This document shows, piece after piece, positions 40,401 through 44,186 of a stretch of DNA of 44,186 nt. Position 1 is the first letter of the stretch, and each line of letters starts with the position of its first letter. The stretch is from assembly GCA_033812795.1 (NCBI GenBank), contig JAPXSY010000023.1, forward strand, positions 1 to 44,186. The letters run 5' to 3'. The position numbers and the translations under genes were made by a program. This stretch comes from JAPXSY01 sp033812795. Its GTDB lineage: Bacteria > Verrucomicrobiota > Kiritimatiellia > RFP12 > UBA1067. The notes beneath the pieces were generated by a model, which saw only the letters and a list, made by a program, of their open reading frames with translations, had not been told where the DNA came from and made no database searches.

Positions 40401-41299
40401 CCACCTATCGGGTGCCCCTCACGGTTGTTTGCGGCTCTGGAAGCGGGTGGTATGCAGAGGGCTCGGCCGTGATGGTGGCGGCAGATCCCGCGCCCCTTTA
40501 TCAGGAGTTCGCCGGATGGAATGGTGACGCGACTTCGGCACTGGCGAATGCGACGGCACCGAGCACGGTGCTCACCATGCCGTCGCAGGCGGTGACGCTG
40601 ATTGCCTCGTATCGCGATTCCGTGGCGCGTCTGCTCGGGTGTTACGGGCCCGCATTCACGTGTGAAGGAGTGGTTGACGGTCTTACCGGTGACGCGATGT
40701 CCGGCGCGCCCTCCGGTACGCCGGCGGTTAAACTTGGGGGTCCGGGGGTGGTTCCCGATAACGGCTTCACGGCTTTCGAACTTCAGGTTTGGGGCAGCGG
40801 CACGGTGAGCTTCTGGTGGCGTGTGTCGAGTGAGCCCGGTGCCGATTTTCTACGGTTTCTCGTGGACGGGACTCCGGTCATGGAGATTTCCGGCACCAAG
40901 TCCCCGTGGACTGCGGTGACGAATACGGTGAGCGGTACCGGAACCTGGCATACGTTGCGGTGGGAGTATCGTAAGAACGGTGCTGAAGCCAGCAGCAGCG
41001 ATGCGGGGTGGGTGGATGATGTGATCTGGACTGGTGATGTGCCGCAACCTTGGCTGACGCCGGACATTCTCCTGTTTGCCGTGACGAACGATGCGTTCTG
41101 CATTGATTTTCTTGGGGAGCGGGGGATTCCGTATCAGGTGCAGACCAACGCATTGCTGCGGACAGACGGGTGGGGAGGGATGTCTGTCGCGCCGGTTCGC
41201 GATGGCGAGACCAACGGGGTTCATCGTTTCCGCGCCGGGATGGCGATGCCCGGCTTGGCCGACACCCTCTTTTTCCGTATCCGGGCGGGGGGTGAGTGA
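37454..41299 (+). CDS. Large exported GLUG/InlB-repeat protein
   Basis: A 1281-residue exported protein, probably surface-exposed. After a signal peptide (about 25-41) come two blocks of GLUG motifs (about 95-280 and 440-630; for example GGLVGYLYEGGTIGESYA), each ending in a similar AYWDT/SFWDT, SGQS, AMRQAVT.SGWDF and YP.LRG closing segment. A Listeria-Bacteroides InlB repeat follows at about 635-715, three divergent InlB-type repeats at about 850-1050 (LTVIHGSGSG-type openings; another single one at about 305-380), and two related beta-sandwich domains at about 720-845 and 1056-1195 (SFCWRTSSE / SFWWRVSSE). The C-terminus ends TLFFRIRAGGE, with no LPXTG or PEP-CTERM sorting tail. Its role is likely adhesion or carbohydrate binding. 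It has its own promoter. Confidence 0.88.
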   Translation: MKKTGLSNQPPRYTAGQANAARTVRRLAGCLCLAGALSAAGLEVWSLDDLQKVGSGIDGWEPDAVYTLMTNLDASATADWNGGAGFVPIGRDAEWGFTGVFNGNGHRITGLTLNRPGESDVGLFGRIGTGGVVSNLCLTGITVAGLVDVGGVAGYLSEGLIRECSVSGDVVGLETVGGVAGFVDLGGIERSSASGSVVADVGAGGLVGYLYEGGTIGESYAIARVSGTEDTGGLVGSGSGFNSVVSGAYWDTQASGQSSSWGGGTGKTSAEMRQAVTFSGWDFSQVWGIVESVSYPYLRGLAVNGNEFVLTVASRGPGNVFVTPLLSSYTPGTNVTVTAQPVAGVSEFVRWSGGVAQPTNPVTQVTMAGHVSLTAIFRSARGIGSVQELQRIGRDPDYTLNGRYWLTGMLYAGETAGWPDGFGPIGSMTTPFTGSFDGRSNVIARLKVDRPEEDYAGLFGVLGPGAVIRNLGLTYAEVCGNGGLGALVGYNAGGTVERCFAEAQVNGTYNGVGGLIGENREGTVNRAYAVGSVAGQSNVGGLIGLHADGGSVTQTYAACVVTGTSSGVGGLIGWGDGITAGSFWDTEVSGQSGSAGGVPQTTSAMRQAVTYSGWDFIGDWQIVEGEGYPRLRGFARACTVTFDALGGTVEPATAVVDLGGVYGDLPVPERTGYVWEGWRSGPGGAGTPVTEDTVMRTVTNHTVYAHWRADALIVVGGASDAVPIGFTNAVQVSTNHCGDGGTSVCLGGKGIIADGQMAGIEWSVTGPGLLSFCWRTSSEADWDVLRFYEAGTGSIHQISGIMNNWEEMSILVEGGQETPHLFRWEYEKDPQGDYVGQDCGWVDALRWVPFHPLTVIHGSGGGAYSNGTVVAIQADSPPAYHVFDRWTGDTNSVADVLAASTTVTMSGTGMVLAASYQATGYPLTVIHGSGSGVYPYGSQVVIGAEVPEGKQFDCWTGDVATVADRFAPTTTVTTTDSALCVAATYRVPLTVVCGSGSGWYAEGSAVMVAADPAPLYQEFAGWNGDATSALANATAPSTVLTMPSQAVTLIASYRDSVARLLGCYGPAFTCEGVVDGLTGDAMSGAPSGTPAVKLGGPGVVPDNGFTAFELQVWGSGTVSFWWRVSSEPGADFLRFLVDGTPVMEISGTKSPWTAVTNTVSGTGTWHTLRWEYRKNGAEASSSDAGWVDDVIWTGDVPQPWLTPDILLFAVTNDAFCIDFLGERGIPYQVQTNALLRTDGWGGMSVAPVRDGETNGVHRFRAGMAMPGLADTLFFRIRAGGE

Positions 41300-42681
41300 T
41301 GGGCGGCAACGGTGTGCAGGTGCGGTTCCGGGCCGGGGATATCCCGCGCGCGGAGGCCGCGCGGGCGCTGGCCTTGGATCTGAACCGCGCCGGATACGAG
41401 ACTTTTTTCGCAGGCGGATGCGTGCGGGATGCCCTGTTGGGTCGGCCAGTTCAGGATATCGATCTGGCGACCGCCGCGACACCGGATCAAGTGGAGGCGT
41501 TGTTTCCCGGGGAGACGGTGGCGGTCGGCAAGGCGTTCGGTGTGGTGGTGGCGCGGCGCAACGGCTTCTCCTTTGATGTGGCCACCTTCCGGACCGATGG
41601 TCCGTACCGCGATGGTCGGCATCCTGAGCAGATCGCGTTCACCAACGCGGAAGGCGATGCGTTGCGCCGTGACTTTACAGTGAACGGTCTGTTCTGCGAT
41701 CCCGCTACGGGCGACGTGACCGATTATGTGGGCGGGTTGACTGATTTGCAGGCGCAGGTGATCCGGGCGATCGGTGATCCTGCGGCGCGATTCCGTGAGG
41801 ACCGCCTGCGTATGTTGCGTGCGGTGCGATTCGCGGCCGTACTCGAGTTCACGGTGGAGCCGCGTACGCGCGAGGCCCTGGAGGTCTGGGCGCCCCGCAT
41901 CACGGAGGTCAGTCCCGAGCGTGTGGCCCATGAGTTGAACCGCATATTGTGCGAGGCGCCCTTGCCCTCAACGGCTCTGAATTTGATGCGGGAGACGGGT
42001 CTGCTGTCACCGATCCTGCCCGAAGTGGCCCGCCTGTACGGAACGGCTCAGCCTCCCCGATTTCATCCCGAGGGGGATGTCTGGACCCATACCTGTCTGA
42101 TGTTGGATGCCCTGCCGCCGCCGCGCGATCTGACCTTGGCTTGGGCGGTGCTCCTCCATGATCTCGGCAAACCGATGACGTGCCGTGAGGAAACCGATCC
42201 TGCAACCGGTGCGGTCCGCATCCGTTTCCCCTGCCATGCGCCGGTCGGCGCGGCAATGGCTGAAGAACTTCTCACCCGGTTGCGTCAGCCGTCTGCGCGG
42301 ATCGCCGAGGTTCGCGCGTTGGTGGCGGGGCACATGCGGGGGGTCGAGTCCGGCAAGATGCGGCGCGCGACCTTGCGGCGCTTCATGGGAGAGCCCACGT
42401 TTCCGCGGATGTTGGAGTTGATGCGGCTGGACATACAGCACAGCAACGGCGATCTCACTCCTTGGCGGCAACTTGTGGAGGCCTACGCCGCTTTCGTTTC
42501 CGAACCTGTACTGCCCGAACCGCTGGTGCGCGGCCGGGATCTGATCGCGTGGGGGGTGCCGTCCGGACCGCAGGTGGGGAAGCTCCTGCGGGAACTGTAC
42601 GATGCGCAGCTTGAGGGACAGCTTGCCACGCTGGAGCAGGCGCGCGAGATGGTGTGCCGCAGACGCGCCGCGCCGCGCTGA
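41299..42681 (+). CDS. CCA tRNA nucleotidyltransferase-family protein with HD domain
   Basis: A 460-residue polymerase-beta-superfamily enzyme. Visible elements are the nucleotidyl-transfer motif FFAGGCVRDALLGRPVQDIDLATAA (with the DxD metal pair), RRDFTVNGLF, the tRNA/RNA-binding segment GDPAARFREDRLRMLRAVRFA, and an HD phosphohydrolase domain from about 250 (THTCLML...LLHDLGKP). The HD-bearing class includes CCA-adding enzymes and relatives such as A-adding enzymes and poly(A) polymerases; the gene could be cca or one of those. ATG 41299 overlaps the last base of the preceding stop, so translation may be coupled to the adhesin gene. It is convergent with dnaB, 97 bp away. Confidence 0.9.
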   Translation: MGGNGVQVRFRAGDIPRAEAARALALDLNRAGYETFFAGGCVRDALLGRPVQDIDLATAATPDQVEALFPGETVAVGKAFGVVVARRNGFSFDVATFRTDGPYRDGRHPEQIAFTNAEGDALRRDFTVNGLFCDPATGDVTDYVGGLTDLQAQVIRAIGDPAARFREDRLRMLRAVRFAAVLEFTVEPRTREALEVWAPRITEVSPERVAHELNRILCEAPLPSTALNLMRETGLLSPILPEVARLYGTAQPPRFHPEGDVWTHTCLMLDALPPPRDLTLAWAVLLHDLGKPMTCREETDPATGAVRIRFPCHAPVGAAMAEELLTRLRQPSARIAEVRALVAGHMRGVESGKMRRATLRRFMGEPTFPRMLELMRLDIQHSNGDLTPWRQLVEAYAAFVSEPVLPEPLVRGRDLIAWGVPSGPQVGKLLRELYDAQLEGQLATLEQAREMVCRRRAAPR

Positions 42682-42778
42682 AGCGGATGCGCTGGCGTAT
42701 CTTCGGGAAGAGGATGCGGGTCTGTTCGCGCGCGACCGTCCTTGCGCAACCGCTGCGGCGGAGAATCAGGCGGGTCCG

Positions 42779-44186
42779 TCAGGAGTCCGGGTCGGGTTCG
42801 AACCGGTCATCCTCCGTGATCTGGTCGGTGCGGTCGCTGAAACGGGTTAGGGTGTCCTCGAAGTTCAGGCGCACCTCGCCCGTCGGGCCGTTACGGTGTT
42901 TGGCCACGTCTACAATGGCGAGCAGCTTGTCATCAAACTCCGGATCTCCGGATGCTTTACACGGACGACGCAGGAGCAGGACGACGTCGGCATCCTGTTC
43001 GATGGCACCGGAGTCACGCAGGTCGGAGAGTTTGGGCTTGTTTGTTTTATCGCCGCGCTGTTCCGGGGCGCGGCTGAGCTGACTGAGCACGATGACCGGC
43101 AGGTTTAACTCTTTGGCCATTGCTTTGATCTGGCCGGAGATCTGTGAGGTTTCAATCTGGCGGCCCTGCCGGGCGAATTCGCGGCAGTTGCAGAGCTGGA
43201 GGTAGTCGATCACAATCAACTCGACCTTGTAACGCTTCTTCATGCGACGGGCGCGGGCGCGCATGTCCATGACGTCAAGACCGCCGGTGTCGTCAACATA
43301 AATCGGCGCTTTAGCGAGTTTGGATGCCGCATCAGTCAGTTGCCGGTTAATCTTTTTTGGGTTTACCAACCCCTGGTCGATTTTGAAGCTCGGCACTTCC
43401 GCGAGGCCACAGAGCATACGCATGGCAAGGGATTCGGTGGACATCTCAAGCGAGAACACCGCGACGGGATGGGGGCGGTTGTGGTCGCCCTTCATGGCGC
43501 GCCCGTTCATGTCTTTGCCCAAAGCGACACGCTCGGCAATGTTCATGGCCAGTGAGGTTTTGCCCATGGAGGGGCGCGCGGCGAGCACGATCATCTCGCC
43601 ATTCCTCAGCCCTTTGAGTTTACGGTCGAGGTTGGCGAGGCCGGTGGGGAGCCCGGCCACGGCACCGGGACCGAGCGAGAAAAGCCGGTCGATATGCCCC
43701 ATCGTATTGGTGATGGCCTGCGGCCAGGTGAGTCCGGCCCCATCGCGACGGTCGGCAATGGAGAGGAACTTCTGCTCGACTTCGCTCAGGATCAGGTCCG
43801 CGCTGATGGCCTCGTCGAAACAGCGGCGTTCGGCATCGCGGGCACAGGTGATGACCGCGCGCAACAGATGTTTCTGTCGCAGGATGTTGATGTAATACTC
43901 GGCATGCGCGGCGGTGGGAGTTTCGTCGATCAGCGTCTGGATGGCAACGGCGCCGCCGATCTCTTCCAGCCGGTTAAGTGCGCGCAAGCGTTCCGTGAGG
44001 GTGAGCGGATCGATGATCTGGCTGGCGCGGGCCATCTCGGACAGCGTTTCGAACAAAAGCCGGTTGGGGAGGGAGAAAAACGAATCCGCCGTGATCCCGC
44101 TCTCGATGCACAGATCAAGCACACGGTTGTCCGTGGCCGCATCGAGCAGAATGGAGCCGAGCACACCGCGCTCCGCCTCCATGCTG
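42779..44186 (-). CDS. dnaB: Replicative DNA helicase DnaB (5' end outside window)
   Basis: The hexameric helicase that unwinds DNA at the replication fork. The visible 468 or so residues include the N-terminal DnaB domain opening (MEAERGVLGSILLD, normally preceded by about 15-20 residues, with the frame open to the window edge), the primase-interacting helical region, and the RecA-like core with Walker A (AARPSMGKTSLAMN), FSLEMS, Walker B-type LIVIDYLQL and the Arg-finger LRDSGAIEQDAD motif. No intein is seen in the visible part. The C-terminal tail is short and acidic (EDDRFEPDPDS). The stop is at 42779-42781. Confidence 0.97.
   Translation of the reverse strand, partial: SMEAERGVLGSILLDAATDNRVLDLCIESGITADSFFSLPNRLLFETLSEMARASQIIDPLTLTERLRALNRLEEIGGAVAIQTLIDETPTAAHAEYYINILRQKHLLRAVITCARDAERRCFDEAISADLILSEVEQKFLSIADRRDGAGLTWPQAITNTMGHIDRLFSLGPGAVAGLPTGLANLDRKLKGLRNGEMIVLAARPSMGKTSLAMNIAERVALGKDMNGRAMKGDHNRPHPVAVFSLEMSTESLAMRMLCGLAEVPSFKIDQGLVNPKKINRQLTDAASKLAKAPIYVDDTGGLDVMDMRARARRMKKRYKVELIVIDYLQLCNCREFARQGRQIETSQISGQIKAMAKELNLPVIVLSQLSRAPEQRGDKTNKPKLSDLRDSGAIEQDADVVLLLRRPCKASGDPEFDDKLLAIVDVAKHRNGPTGEVRLNFEDTLTRFSDRTDQITEDDRFEPDPDS

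Noticed and set aside
42793..42808. GGTTCGAACC, resembling a tRNA T-loop
   Set aside because: It lies in the dnaB C-terminal codons and no cloverleaf can be drawn around it.

Overview
This looks like GC-rich chromosomal DNA from a Gram-negative bacterium. Envelope markers include AsmA-like proteins, an ExbB/ExbD proton-channel pair, signal peptides and a periplasmic nucleoside hydrolase. The mix of a YdjY-domain secreted protein, a GLUG/InlB-repeat exported protein ending in a FFRIR-type C-terminus, a DUF2339 fragment and GC-rich intergenic hairpins suggests the PVC superphylum, perhaps Kiritimatiellota/Lentisphaerota/Verrucomicrobiota. That placement is an inference; no rRNA or tRNA gene was seen to confirm it.

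Left edge (1-1134): the leader-distal end of a type I-E-like CRISPR array, with eight repeats at an exact 61-bp period, running off the window to the left. No cas genes are in view. The array abuts a short phage-like block of gene fragments, one of which is split by a solitary, perfect copy of the CRISPR repeat.

1135-7603 (+): pheT (no pheS beside it), a secreted hypothetical protein, a TrpR-family regulator overlapping a class I/II aminotransferase, and a secreted YdjY-domain protein. 7613-12064 (-): fmdB, epmA and a large AsmA-like protein, probably one operon. 12353-14300 (+): a parvulin prolyl isomerase and an exported nucleoside hydrolase. 14506-18466 (-): a sulfur/redox cluster of peroxiredoxin, ETHE1-like persulfide dioxygenase with two rhodanese domains, and SulP transporter. 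18782-21951 (+): hemL, panC, larE.

21823-28215 (-): a truncated DUF2339 membrane-protein gene, a prenyltransferase/squalene-oxidase-repeat protein, an AsmA-like protein with an 18-residue LEA-like tandem repeat, and a carbohydrate operon larA-homologue, UxuB-like SDR, gnd. With larE nearby, these suggest a nickel-pincer-cofactor epimerase joining hexuronate breakdown (fructuronate, mannonate, gluconate) to the pentose phosphate pathway.

28320-36579 (+): a hypothetical exported protein, argH, then a tightly packed four-gene operon: ExbB/TolQ-like, ExbD/TolR-like, long TPR protein, and a VWA protein whose N-terminal membrane helix carries the TonB-type Ser-x3-His signature. I regard this PMF-coupled VWA module as the most interesting candidate system here. 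36586-37305 (-) encodes an HTH-EIIA(Ntr) fusion with a promoter that predicts a leaderless mRNA. It diverges from a 1281-residue exported GLUG/InlB protein (37454-41299), followed by an overlapping CCA-adding-enzyme-like gene and, convergent at the right edge, the 5'-truncated dnaB.
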